A stretch of DNA of 64,000 bases from Coriolopsis trogii (taxonomy: Eukaryota > Basidiomycota > Agaricomycetes > Polyporales > Polyporaceae), in assembly GCA_020543525.1 (NCBI GenBank), contig JAHYIO010000033.1, forward strand, positions 1 to 64,000. Reading direction: 5' to 3'. The notes below the pieces were generated by a model that saw nothing but the letters and a program-made list of their open reading frames with translations, did no database searches and was not told where the DNA came from. Below, piece after piece: positions 33,268 through 44,720 of the stretch; the stretch's first letter is position 1, and each line of letters opens with the position of its first letter. A program made the translations under genes and the position numbers.

Positions 33268-34065
33268 GGCTGATCGATGGGGAGGATGCGCGGGCTGCGA
33301 CGGGTGAGGACGAGAGGGTATGTACAGCGCGGGACGACTTGCCTGGCAGAGACGACGATGGCCGTATAAGACTCGCTCGACGCGACGCCCACGACGACAA
33401 GGGCACCAGCACGTGTTCTCATCAGCGCCCTCGCACGCCCCTCGCGCGCGACACGACCCTCGCGCGCGGAGACGACCCGCATGCTCCAGAACGCTGCCCA
33501 CACGCGACACAACGCGGGTGTTCAGTCCGAGCGTGGCAGAACGCAGATAACCTCAAGACTTGGACTATTTCCAGCTCTCGTTCTCACCCGGGTCCAAGTG
33601 CTCTGACCGCGTGCTCACCATACATACAACGGCCCACTCGCATGCGCGCGACCTCCTGCTTGCAATCCATGTCCACGCTTCTCTCGCATCCTCGTCCTCC
33701 TGTCTCTTGCGTGTACAGACACGTTGAGCTCGAGTGTACCAGTCATGCCTTGCACGCGACGCTCGCGCGCGACGTGGGAATACGCGCTCTCGTGACCAAC
33801 GCGTACCGTCCAGGCGCCTGTCTGCGCTGCAGGCTGCGCTCTCTCCCTCTCTCTCTCGCCACGACGTTCTGCATCTCCGGACACCTCTCAGATACCATTC
33901 ACGACACAACCATACCGCTAATCTAACTTCCTTGTTACATACGGGTCAATACCAGTCCCTAATCCACCCCTCCGGTTAACCAAATATCCAAACCACATCC
34001 TCGTATGTCCTCCCTGTCTCCTCGTCTTCCGCATCTCACTCACGTTTTCCGAAAAGTCTGCATTC
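33268..34065. other. Intergenic stretch upstream of two divergent genes
   Basis: Between the LC8 start and the next plus-strand start. It has several pyrimidine-rich runs and CGCGCG-rich words; no supported gene and no clear TATA box. Confidence 0.5.
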
Positions 34066-35805
34066 TTGGACACCAGAATGCATAACGTATCCTCTCATTG
34101 CATCGAGCGTTCCCCCAGTCGTGCCGGCCATCGTCGCCCTCCCCTCACTCGCACCAATGCCACCTTCAACGCATTCCCCGACCTTCCTCCCATCCGCATC
34201 ACCACTTGTCCGGTCCTAGACCCTTCATCTAGCGACGGCGAAAGCAGTCCCAGCAGCAGCGACTCCGAGGAAGACATCAAGGTCGACCTCACGCCACTCT
34301 GCCCACCATCCCCGCCTTCTCCCCAATCCCCGAACAGTGAGTGTTCGTCTCCTCTCTACTCTCCGACGGAGGAGTACGACTGGGAGTACAACCACGACTC
34401 CTTCCCTCCTCCTCCCATCTCTCTCAAACCACCCGCCACCACCTGGCCCGCCACACCATCCCCACAGTCTCTCCTCAAACCGCCTCAGGGATCCCACTAC
34501 GGCATCTCCCACAACGCTCTCTTCGATCGCAAGGCTTCGCTCTGGTACCGCCGCTTGCTTGCATGGTCGACGTACGACGACTGTTGCCGTGAGCTAAACA
34601 CATACCAAGGCCAAGCGGGCCCCGACGGCGTCCATACAACCATCTTCTATCCTCCCCGCCCCGCCCTGCCTCCCTCACGCGCGTTCCCGTGGATCAGCGC
34701 GAACGGTCGGTTCCTACCTCCGACAGACCCCGTGCGCATACAGCCTATCACCAACAGCCCAATCCCGAACGTACGACGACAGAGCGAACACCTATACGGC
34801 AGGCCAATCTACCCGCGCATGGGTAACCTGGCTGACCTGCGAGACCCCGCATGCGAGAGCCAGGACCGCGAGTTCTACGACATCCCAGCGCACAAGCTCG
34901 GGCGGTTTGTCTTCATCAACGAGATGCACGCCCTACGCGAGGTCGCGCAGGCTTTCAACCGTCCCACCGCCACACACCTCCGCCTACCCAGCCCCCTCCT
35001 CTGCGCGCCCGAGTCGCCTGCGTCAGTCTACAGCCAGGACGGCACCTTCGCTGCCTCTCAGTCGCCGTATCTCGCGCAAGCGGACTCGTGCGCAACTGTT
35101 CCCCTCGAGACGGGCTGGAAGGCACGCTGGGAGGCCATCAGCCAGTTCTTCCCCGCCACCCCTCCGCCGTCTCCCCGATTTCCTCAATTCCTGCCGGCTT
35201 GGTTTGAGCCGCCGTCCCTCTTGCCACCTCCTACCAAGCCTCTCGACGCCCACATTCTCGAATCTGTATCTGTCGAGGATGCTAGTGTGCAGGCCGACGC
35301 CGACTCAGACGGAGACATCAATGAGCTTGCCCAGGTTTCCACTCGTGTTCCTTTCGGCAACTCCGCTCCTGGGGCTGCTCTTGCTCCTGGCCCCGTCGCT
35401 GTGCATCTACCCGCACCCACCGCGCGCCCACCTCCTACTCTTGCTTGCGCATACACATCCCCTCCTCCGCGTCCCCCGACGCCTTTCGCACGCGCCCGGG
35501 CGAGTGCCGATCTCGCCGCTATGATCCCCAGCCCGCGTGCAGCAAACGGAAGAGAGGCGGGCGAACGAGACGAGGTGCCTGTCGTCAGACTGCCGTCGCG
35601 GTCTCTCCTGTCCGTGCCCAAGACGCTTGCTCACGAGCTTGACCGGGCGCGAACGGAGAGCTCGGATGCGGGTGGGGAGGACGGAGAGGTAGGAGACGAG
35701 GATGCGGTGCGGTTCACGATCGCACGGCCGCCGTCGAGGTGCAGCAAGCGCTTCAAGTTCGTCGTCCATGATGACGACAACGACGACGAGTTTGAGGATC
35801 TCTGA
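34066..35805 (+). CDS. Unknown proline/serine-rich protein
   Basis: A single uninterrupted frame of 579 residues; the second Met at 34078 may be the real start. No known domain is recognised. The N-terminal 150 residues are Ser/Pro-rich with acidic clusters (SSDSEEDIKVD), likely disordered. A more ordered stretch follows (FDRKASLWYRRLLAW ... FPWISANGRFLPPTDPVRIQP ... LGRFVFINEMHALREVAQAF), then another Pro-rich region and a basic-acidic end (RCSKRFKFVVHDDDNDDEFEDL). It looks like a basidiomycete-specific cytosolic or nuclear protein. There is no signal peptide or membrane segment. Confidence 0.7.
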   Translation: MDTRMHNVSSHCIERSPSRAGHRRPPLTRTNATFNAFPDLPPIRITTCPVLDPSSSDGESSPSSSDSEEDIKVDLTPLCPPSPPSPQSPNSECSSPLYSPTEEYDWEYNHDSFPPPPISLKPPATTWPATPSPQSLLKPPQGSHYGISHNALFDRKASLWYRRLLAWSTYDDCCRELNTYQGQAGPDGVHTTIFYPPRPALPPSRAFPWISANGRFLPPTDPVRIQPITNSPIPNVRRQSEHLYGRPIYPRMGNLADLRDPACESQDREFYDIPAHKLGRFVFINEMHALREVAQAFNRPTATHLRLPSPLLCAPESPASVYSQDGTFAASQSPYLAQADSCATVPLETGWKARWEAISQFFPATPPPSPRFPQFLPAWFEPPSLLPPPTKPLDAHILESVSVEDASVQADADSDGDINELAQVSTRVPFGNSAPGAALAPGPVAVHLPAPTARPPPTLACAYTSPPPRPPTPFARARASADLAAMIPSPRAANGREAGERDEVPVVRLPSRSLLSVPKTLAHELDRARTESSDAGGEDGEVGDEDAVRFTIARPPSRCSKRFKFVVHDDDNDDEFEDL

Positions 35806-36216
35806 GCGTTGTACGTGCAGAGGACGGCTCTGCCTTTGTTATCGTCCTGTTGTGTCTTCCCCGTTGCACTCGTAAGCTGTCGAATTGTATATATCCTGTA
35901 ACACTACTGTAGCTGTAGTCCTACCGCACTGTACCTTCGTACGTCCCCCATGTACTCCTGTACATACCACCCATACGCTTATCCTCGGCAGCCTCAGGCT
36001 CCCAGCAATACCTTTGGCCTTCTCTCTACGTCACGAAGTATCACACGCGTGTAAAACAATCTTCAAGCTGCTCGAGCAGTCACTCTTGGCCGGACGACCA
36101 CAATTGACTGAGCTTGATTGATGCACATGCATTCACGGGGCATTTGAGGTTGAGTATCAACATGTCATTCGATGCACCGAGCCGTATGTGGACAAGACAT
36201 ACATATGACAACTACA
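35806..36216. other. Convergent intergenic stretch
   Basis: Sits between the 3' ends of the unknown protein and NLR1. T-rich runs consistent with transcript ends; no gene. Confidence 0.5.
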
Positions 36217-38723
36217 TCATGGTCGCAAGGTACATATCCTGCTTACGGCGAAATCTTGTCTATAGCACTTCCACCAGCGTGCATAGAAGGCATCGCGTTG
36301 AGACTCCGTTCCGAGAAAGGAGCCCACCCTCTCCGCCAAAGCATCTCTTTCCTCAGAAACAACCCCTCCATCCCGAGAGCGAGACACATACTCTTCCCAA
36401 TTATCATATGCGTCGTTTGCTGCCCCTAGTCTGTCCAGATCCCAGCCATCCATGGCCCAGCCCTCGCCCTCGGGTTCAACAGCCGCGCACAGGAACTTCA
36501 TCAATCCTATCGCAACGACGGTGTGTGCCTCCGCGATCGAGATGTGGAATTCGTTTCCGGCGCGCGACTTGTCGGACGTCACAAACTCGCGGAATGTGTC
36601 ATGCATAATTCTGAACACCCTGTCCTCAACAGGTTCGTCTTCGTCGTCGACTGTTAAGACAGGCCGGAGCTTCTCTAGAATAGACACAGATTGCTCTGGT
36701 GGTATGCCAGACAGGTACTGGTCCTCGCTGTTCGGCATATATGAGGGACATATGATAAGCCATGCCAGTATGCTTCGCACTCGCTCCTTGGGCGGCAACT
36801 GCTGCTCAGGCGGAAACGCGGTAGTCAGAACCGTCGAGTAGAGCTTGTCGAGGTCGTTCAGCTTGGCATGAGGAGCGTCCGGAGAGGAGGAGAGGAGGAG
36901 CTCGAGGGCTTCGTCGAAGCTGCCGCCAGATTCGATCGTTAGGAAGGTGGCGGCTGTGCGCGCGTAGACGAAGAGCCCATCCGCTCTCTTGACCAATCGA
37001 GGCACAATGGTGTCATCTTCGGCACACCGTTGTCGAGCTTTGGGACTCTGGCTGAGCAGGAGTCGGACGAGCTTGGCGATATCTTCGTCGATGGACGCCT
37101 TCGCGAGAGGATCGTAGAGGGAGATGGTATACAGCTGAGCAGAGGACTTGAAGGTCTGAATCGCCTCTCGCAGGGGATTGTCGGGTATGGGGCGTGTGGT
37201 GAGGAACAGGCGAAACGAGGTAGACTCCGTGACGAAAGCAAGGAGGGAGCTGCACAATTCTGGAAGATCTTGCGCCTGCGAGTCCTGTCGACACTCGTCA
37301 AGAGCGTCAATCACGATATAGATCGGCTCTAGGGACTCGATGTTGCGCAGGGGCTCAAAGAGCTCCGTGAACGCGTATGAAACCTGCTGCTGCTGCCCTC
37401 CATCCTTGAGATGTCTCTTCGCAAGTTCCGTGACGGTGGGACGGAAGGTCTCCGACGCCTCTGCCAGCTGCTTCACCATGCTCGGAATGACTGAGGTAGC
37501 AGACTCCAAGTCCGACGTGCCATGGGTGAAGAAGAACGATGCCCCAAGTTTACCACGGTCTTGGAGCCGTCGACAGAACTCGCTCGCAATCGTAGATTTG
37601 CCCATCCCTGCTCCGCCTTCTAGAACCACCGCGTGTTTGCCATGTAGCTTGCCTGGCACATCATCAACCCACTCGTCGAGCAGATTGAACAACTCCCTGC
37701 GAGTTCCGGGCAGGAACTGTGCCTTCCCGCTATTGATTGCAGAGCGGAAACTGGGATTAGGACCGGGGGCCAGCTTGTCCAGAACCTTGTTAGTTTCTAT
37801 GAGTGCGTCGTCAGCCAAGCTATGTTATATGTTCCTTCCCCATCCTCATTCACTGACCTGCTTCCTGTAACCTAACTCAGTCTCTGCTTCAAGTCATGTT
37901 TAAGAAACTAACTCACAATGATTTGATTGACCACTGTATCAAGTAATTGTTCCATGCGGATTGAGCCGTCAAACTGTGAGCACAAGTTTAGCGACGTGTG
38001 CATCACGTGTTACGACTCGTAGCTTGACGGTTCAGCATACCTCGAACTTCCGATACGCTTGGGCGATCTTGTCCTTCATAATCGCAAGGGTATTCACATC
38101 ACGGCTTGCGGAGATCCAGCGTTGCCACCATGTCCGTCTGGCGAGCCCTACCGCCTCCGTTTCAACATATTCCAATTGACTATGAACTGATGGTCATCAT
38201 CGCGTATCGTAGTCAATAAGTGATAACTAACCTTTGAAACAACGAGATCCGCTCGGCGAGAGCGCGCGATTCTGCACGCTCTGTATCTCGCAAGGCCATC
38301 CGAACGGATGAGTCTACTGGGTAGCCATCGAGCTTGGGCGCGACATTCTGCGCGATCGCTGTGATCCCATTCACGCTCTCCTCAATCTCCGTGCAAAGTG
38401 CCTCGAGACCTTCCTTGTTCGCTCGAGCATTCTGAGACGAGCGAGACCACAGCATATCAGTACTATCCAACGCATACAATGGCGCTCGGCCCATGAAGAA
38501 GAGAACGAGACATGGCGATACGCACCTCAGCTTGCTCGAGAATCACATCTAACAGGTCGATTATGACCGAAAGCCCAGGCACCGACGCTGCATTGGCAGC
38601 CTGTCTACCGATATTGACGGCCGTTCTTGTTGCGCCTAGAACATCGACTGAGTCCGTCGGTCGCTCGTGCTTGAAGAACGAAGCTAGACTGAGTCGACGA
38701 CGACGGATCGAGCCCAACCCCAT
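36217..38723 (-). CDS. NACHT-type NLR protein with helical N-terminal domain (NLR1)
   Basis: STAND ATPase, a fungal NOD-like receptor candidate. Exons 38723-38526, 38431-38232, 38179-38041, 37973-37917, 37871-37858 and 37819-36217 total 2,211 bases, exactly 736 residues; the fifth exon is only 14 bases. Walker A is GGAGMGKST, Walker B IYIVIDALDEC, followed by FRLFLTTRP (sensor). The N-terminal 200 residues are predicted alpha-helical (VPGLSVIIDLLDVILEQAE, NKEGLEALCTEIEES, FDGSIRMEQLLDTVVNQI), resembling the HeLo/MLKL-like four-helix bundles often found on mushroom NLRs. No WD40, ankyrin or TPR repeats follow the NACHT module, so it is a short NLR. A donor-like GTAAGC near the end leaves the last residues open. 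Confidence 0.82.
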
Positions 38724-39298
38724 TGCAGTGGAATGGTCGCGGGGGTGGTGAGGGACGAGATGGAGCCGTTGGTAGAGCACAAGTACGCAGGAGATGGTAG
38801 CCTTGGGAGGAGGCAGCTATCGATCTATGCACACGGGTTCTACTCGTGTTCAAGGGATGGTCATGGGAATTCGTGACGTGATGAGAAGGCGAAGACGACA
38901 CGCAGGCAGATCAGACGCCGCCCCGAGTGCAAGTTCCTATGCGGGCGGTGGGAGTAAACATATAGTAATGAGGGGATTGAGCACACCAGTATGAGGAGCA
39001 CTTGGTTCATCTGACGCATTGACGTAAACACAAGAGGAGATCCGTACCTCACATTAGACCCTAATATGCAGTCAAGCAGAACGCGCTGACCACGCTGGCT
39101 TTGCGTACTCTATGAATGGCCACTTCGCGCTCATCCCCGCAAGCGAGACAAAATCGCAGAGCGCGGTGTTATACAGCACGAGCATTATTAAACACTCTAT
39201 GCCAATTTAATCCCGCGTCAGCTCTGTGCTCAAGTAACTGAGCGCCCTGCGTGACTCACCTCTAGATTCTACCCATTACTCTTTCTACTCCTTCTCCT
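38724..39298. other. Intergenic stretch upstream of NLR1
   Basis: No supported gene. It contains the NLR1 promoter region and the 3' flank of the MFS gene. Confidence 0.5.
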
Positions 39299-41073
39299 CT
39301 ACCTCCCATCATCCCCACCGCTCCCGACAGGTCGTTCCCGCGCACGCATGCGCTCGATCCCAGCAGCGACGCATAGCAAGGCAGTGCCGACTGCAAGCAG
39401 GACGCCCGAGAAGATGATGAGGCGTTCAAAGTGCGCGTCGTCGACGACGGAGAGGAGCGCTCCCGCAGTGGGCGTGCCGACGAGAGTGGCGATGGCGAGG
39501 AATATGTACACCGAGCCTATTCGGATGCAGATGTCGGTGTATGGGTCGAGGAAAGTGTGAGAAGTCGTACACGGGCGATTAGCGAGTGAACGACGGTTTG
39601 GGTAGATGGAGGGGTGTTTTGTTAAAGGACAATCAAAGAAGTCAGTGTATGAACGCTATCGGAGCATGTGATTGCACAGACGCACCTAGACGGGCACCGT
39701 ACACCTCGCGCGGCGTGATAGATGCGATGTAAGTAGCCAGCAGAGACACGAATGCGCCTGTAGTCAATCGTGAGTTTGCGGACGAGAGGCACGCTCGAAC
39801 GCACTGACCAGCGAAAAGACCGTATAGGGCGGCGAAGGCGACTATCGACGCAGCGTTGTGGGAAGGGAGCCAGAGACCGAGGACTAGTATCGTGCATATC
39901 CCTGATGCGGGTATCAACATGTTCAGTCTGCGTCGCGTTGCGCCGTCAGCATTGGGACTGATTTGTCTCGACAGGTAGAGAAACTTACGCGCCGAACCTG
40001 TCCGCAAGGATGCCGGGAAATATGCGAGAAGGGATGTTCATGGCGTTGAGTATTGCAAGGAGATAGTTCGAAATGTTGGAGTTTACGCCACGATAGTTGG
40101 CGTAGATTTGTATGTAGAAGTAGGGCGTGAAAAGCACGTAGAAGAGTAGGAAACCGGCGGCAGTGGCAAGGACATAACGAGTGTCCTTGAAGCCTCGCAG
40201 ATCTATGATGCTACGCCAGGAGACATTGCCCGAGAGCGGCAGTCGCGTCTTGATAGTGAAGCAGGCGACGACGAAACAGGCGAGGATAATAAAGGCGATG
40301 ATGCGGACTGCCCAGGGAAAACCGACGGTTGGTATGAGTCTCTGGAGGAGGATGGGGAAGACTATGCCGCCGACGGCACCACCGCTGAGGACGAAGCCTA
40401 TGACGTAGCCGCGCTTGCGTCGGAACCAATGAGTCATCACGGCAACGCACGGGTTGAACCTGACGGATCATCGTCAGTGAGGTATCAAGCAGGACATAGG
40501 TCACAGGAGAGGCAGACTTACATGAGACCTATGCCCATTCCAAAGGCAACGCCTTGGGCAAGAAAGAGCTGATATGCGTGGTCTTTCTCAGCGAGCGAAG
40601 CCATCATCATGGAGACGAAGCACAGCAGAGAGCCGAGTGGGATGAGAATCTGGGAGAGGTATCAGTTTCAGTGAGGGCGAGAGGATGTGCGCGACTTTCA
40701 GAGGTGCCGTACGCATCGAAAATGCGACCTGTAAATGGACCAAAAGCATATAGGAAGAACACTTGGAGGGATCCGATGAGGGAAATGGAGGCGGAGGAGG
40801 AGGACGGGAGGAGGGTGGACTGGTAATAGTCCTGAAATGCGCCCTGATCGGTGTTGTTGTGAGTATCACTTTCGCAAAATCCGAAGAGACGATACATACA
40901 TATGCGTTGATCAATCCTGCAGATGCGAAAAGTGCGAGCGTGGAGCCAAGGACGACCGTCCAAGCTGCGCGACCGCCGTCAGGGACAAGGTCCGATTCGT
41001 CTACGTTGTCGATGGCAGGCCGAGCTTGTGCGTCGACCCCTGGCGTGACTGCTTGCTTCTCACTCTTGTGCAT
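39299..41073 (-). CDS. MFS transporter, monocarboxylate-porter (MCT) type
   Basis: A membrane transporter of the MCT/Mch family of the major facilitator superfamily. The first exon (41073-40900) encodes a polar N-terminus, then the family signature DGGRAAWTVVLGS and the first helix to GLINAY. The next exon starts GAFQDYYQSTLL at 40843. Later exons carry FNPCVAVMTHWFRRKRGYVIGF (the loop after helix 4), GGAVGGIVFPILLQRL, YVLFTPYFYIQIYA and, near the end, PTAGALLSV. About twelve helices are present. Roughly six short introns interrupt it; the junction near 40,690 has no clean GT donor in frame and remains unresolved. The substrate is unknown. A relic of the same family's first exon lies at 54,830-54,960. 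Confidence 0.8.
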
Positions 41074-42335
41074 GAGTAACCTAGAGGTAGAGTCTGAGCT
41101 ATTGCAGGAAAGTCCAGCATGTCCGATGTGCTAAACATAAGTATATACGCCATGTCGGCGACCCGACGGACGGAAGAATGCCCCCGTGGGTGACTCAGGC
41201 TTCTGGCTCTCGTCGTGTGACTGATCGCTCGAGTGGCCGTGTGTCATTGCGCATGTGGTCCAGGTGCTGCTCACGCTCGAAGGAGTTGGCCATCTCGCGT
41301 GAAGACAAGCAAGGCAGATCACCGTTCAAACCAGGTTCAAACACATTTGCAAGCTCAAAACCAGTTCTTGCCAATTGCCGACGTGTCCGAGTCAACCCGA
41401 AAGTCGAATCACATGACTACATTGGCGCTCGTGAACGCTGCTCAATTGCGCTTTTCTCGAACGTCATTGTTGTCCTCGCATACCAGACTTGCCAGCTTTC
41501 GCTCGTGCGCGCGGACCGCTCAGACATGTCGTAAAGGTGTGCAGGTATTGGGAGGAACATGACATCGAATGCACATGCAGCAACAGGTACGTCGTGCGCG
41601 GCTCTGCTCATTTTTGTCTCAGGGAATGCGAAATGGTCAAGGTGGCAGGAATAGCCCGCAAGGCTGGTGCAATGACGCCGCCTTATATACATACACGCCA
41701 TTCACGACGTATGTGCGGTACGCCTTCAGCACGGCGCCGATCCTCAAACATGACGAATGAATCCGATGTCCCCGGTAACGATCTAGTCCATCACGGCAGG
41801 AACTGATGGTCTCCCATTTGGCTCTTCCCCTCACCACGCGCCCACTTGTTCGTCCAACCTCCTCAGAGTCATACACGGACTTTTTGGATGTATGCGAACG
41901 ACACTGCATCCAGTATTGTGAAGTTCTTCGCATCAAGCGAGGGCGTCACGTGCGAACTCAGGGTCTGAGGTAAATGCGAGCTATAAGTCCAGCTGTGTAC
42001 TGCCAGCCTTGTACTCAACCAGTGTAAGTGTATGACCCTGATTGCGCTCGTGAGTCAGAGGATGGACAATGAATGCCCCGCAGGGCCGCAGCCTGCGCCA
42101 CCCTTTCTCCGAGTCCAACGCGCAGGTTGCATACATGATACCACCTGGTATGAATGATGGCGCGCGACCGTCTGGCGCGCCCTGGCGCCCACAGCGTGAT
42201 GCATCCCCTGCAATATATCTCCCGCTGTTGGCCGCGTCGCGTTGACTTACCCGCGAACTTAAAAGGCCATGGCGGGCACATTTCTCTGTACGCGCCTTCT
42301 TGCGTTTTCTCTCTGCTCGAGTTTCAAGAGGACCA
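41074..42335. promoter_or_regulatory. Divergent upstream region of the MFS and S53 genes
   Basis: 1.26 kb without a supported gene. CTTAAAAGG near 42,257, about 75 bp before the S53 start, may act as its TATA element. Open frames on both strands lack homology. Confidence 0.5.
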
Positions 42336-44308
42336 ATGGCCCGTCTCGTTGCTTTCCTCGCCGTCCTAGTAACGGCGCCAGCTGTCCTGGCCACCCCCAT
42401 TCGCGCACGCTCCCCCTATGCCCTGAAGGAGACGCACTACGTCCCCCTCAAGTGGACCAACACCGGACGCGCCCCCGCGAACCAGGTCCTCCACCTCCAC
42501 ATCGGCCTCAAGCAGAGCCAGTTCGCAGAGCTCGAGAGGCACCTCTACGAAGGCATGTCTCCCGCCTCCCCGCTCTTTCGCGCGCGTTGATCACCTTGAT
42601 TTGAATATCAGTGTCGGACCCAGATCATCACCGCTACGGCCAACACCTGAGCGTTGATGAAGTGAATGAGCTAATCAAACCCTCGGATGACGCACTCCAG
42701 CTCGTCCATGAGTGGCTCGCCGACGGCGGCGTCGACCTCTCGGCTTTGCACTACAGCGCCGCCCAGGACTGGATCGACGTCGTCCTCCCTGTCTCCGTCG
42801 TTGAGGACCTGCTCGACACCGAATACAGCGTGTACGAGCACGAAGACGGCAGCAGGCTCATCCGCACCTCTCGCTGGTCCCTGCCCAAGCACCTCCACGG
42901 GCACATCGACGCGATCCAGCCTACGACGTCCTTTATGCGCACTGGGGCACACGCCAGCAACGCGCTCGAGATCGCGCCTTGGGTCTCCCCGAGCTACAAG
43001 ACGCCGAGCGATGCCACGATTGCGCAAGTGTGCAACATCAGCTCCGTCACGCCCGAGTGCTTCCAGACGCTGTACGGCACCAAGGGCTATAAGGCGCACA
43101 GCGGACGGAGTGCGGTCGGGTTCACGAACTACCTCGGGGAGATCCCCATCCGGCCCGACACCGAGCTCTTCCTCCAGAAGTACCGCCCCGACAACGTCGC
43201 CGCTGCCCGGACGTTTACCCAGCTCTCCATCGCAGGCGGACCCGTGCAGGATGGCCCGCTGAACGCGACCGAGGTCGCGGACGGCATCTCGCGCGAGGCC
43301 AACCTCGACGTGCAGGCACAGGCCGGCATCACCGGGCCGGGCATCGCCATCCACTCCTGGTCGACGGGCGGGAGCCCGCCGTTCAAGCCGGACACGAGCA
43401 CGCCGGAGAACTCGAACGAGCCGTACCTCGTCTGGCTGCAGTACATCCTCGCGCAGCGCACGATCCCGCAGGTGATCAGCACCTCATACGGCGACAGCGA
43501 GCAGACGGTGCCGGAGGCGTACGCGAAGAAGGTGTGCTCGCTGTTTGCGCAGCTCGGCGCCCGCGGCGTCTCCGTCCTGTTCTCGAGCGGAGACTCTGGT
43601 GTCGGGCGGGACGGGACGTGTGTGAGCAACGACGGGAAGAACACGACGCAGTTCATCCCCTCGTTCCCCGCCAGCTGCCCGTACGTCACCGCAGTTGGGG
43701 CGACGCACGAGTTCGAGCCCGAGGTCGTCGCGTACCGCCCAAAGTTCACCGACGCGAACGGGCGCGTGCACTCGACGTACTCAAGCGGTGGCGGGTTCAG
43801 CAACTACTTCTCCCGCCCTGCATACCAGGCGAAGGTCGTGGGCGAGTACGTCAAGAACCTCAACGGCGAGTTCGACGGCCTTTACAACAAGGGTGAGCCG
43901 CATCGTCCTCGTCTCTCCGATATCGGTTCCCTGTACTGACTTGCCATACACGGAACCCCCTCAGGCGGCCGCGCGTATCCCGACATCTCCGCCCAAGGCC
44001 AATACTTTGCCTACTTCTGGAATCTGACCGAGGGCACCATCTCCGGCACCTCCGCCTCTGCGCCCCTGCACGCGGGCATCCTCTCCCTCGTCAACGACGC
44101 GCTCTTCGCGAGCGGCAAGCCCCCGCTCGGGTTCCTCAACCCTTGGCTATACAAGAAGGGCTTCCAGGCGTACACGGACGTCACGAGCGGGAGCGCGGTC
44201 GGGTGCGATGGTGAGGGCTTCCCGGCGACGGAGGGGTGGGACCCCGTCACTGGGTTCGGCACGCCAAAGTTTAAGCAGCTCGTGAAGCTGGCAGGCGGGA
44301 GGCTTTGA
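42336..44308 (+). CDS. Secreted sedolisin-family (S53) peptidase
   Basis: An acid serine-carboxyl peptidase like tripeptidyl peptidase or aorsin, secreted as a proenzyme. Exons 42336-42552, 42612-43892 and 43965-44308 give exactly 613 residues. The signal peptide is MARLVAFLAVLVTAPAVLA. A pro-domain follows (HIGLKQSQFAELERHLYE, DPDHHRYGQHLS). Catalytic landmarks are Glu and Asp in SREANLD, the oxyanion Asp in SSGDSGVG, and the nucleophile in SGTSASAP; the calcium-site region DVTSG...GWDPVTGFG closes the domain. The first intron starts GC (GCATGT) rather than GT. All catalytic residues are present, so it should be active. Confidence 0.93.
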
Positions 44309-44720
44309 GAGCGGTTGCTCGCGTGACGGACGGACAATTTTACTATACTTTTGTCCTAGCTGTCTGATGTCGCGAGGCTGACTATCAATACTCGGAAGGA
44401 CCAGCGTGCAGAGCGATACGATGCGCCCATGCAGATGGTGTCCATCCCTGCTTAAACACCGGTGAACTCTATGCCAACGGGTCTCTTCTGAACAGCTAGT
44501 GGTCCGACACGAACCTCACCAGCTCATCAACCCTTCGATAACCATCAGTGGAGGTAATCACGTTAGACGCACCGAGTCCTTACCCTGATTGATGCTTCCG
44601 AAAGTCTCCCGGGGGGCCGTCTTGTATCAGCCCGAAAGCACATACTGACTACAGACCGTCCGCAACGGTCAAAGCACATAGATATTCCATCCAACACAGC
44701 GACTTACATCTTCATCAGCC
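44309..44720. other. Convergent intergenic stretch
   Basis: Between the 3' ends of the peptidase and the siderophore transporter; no gene. Confidence 0.55.
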
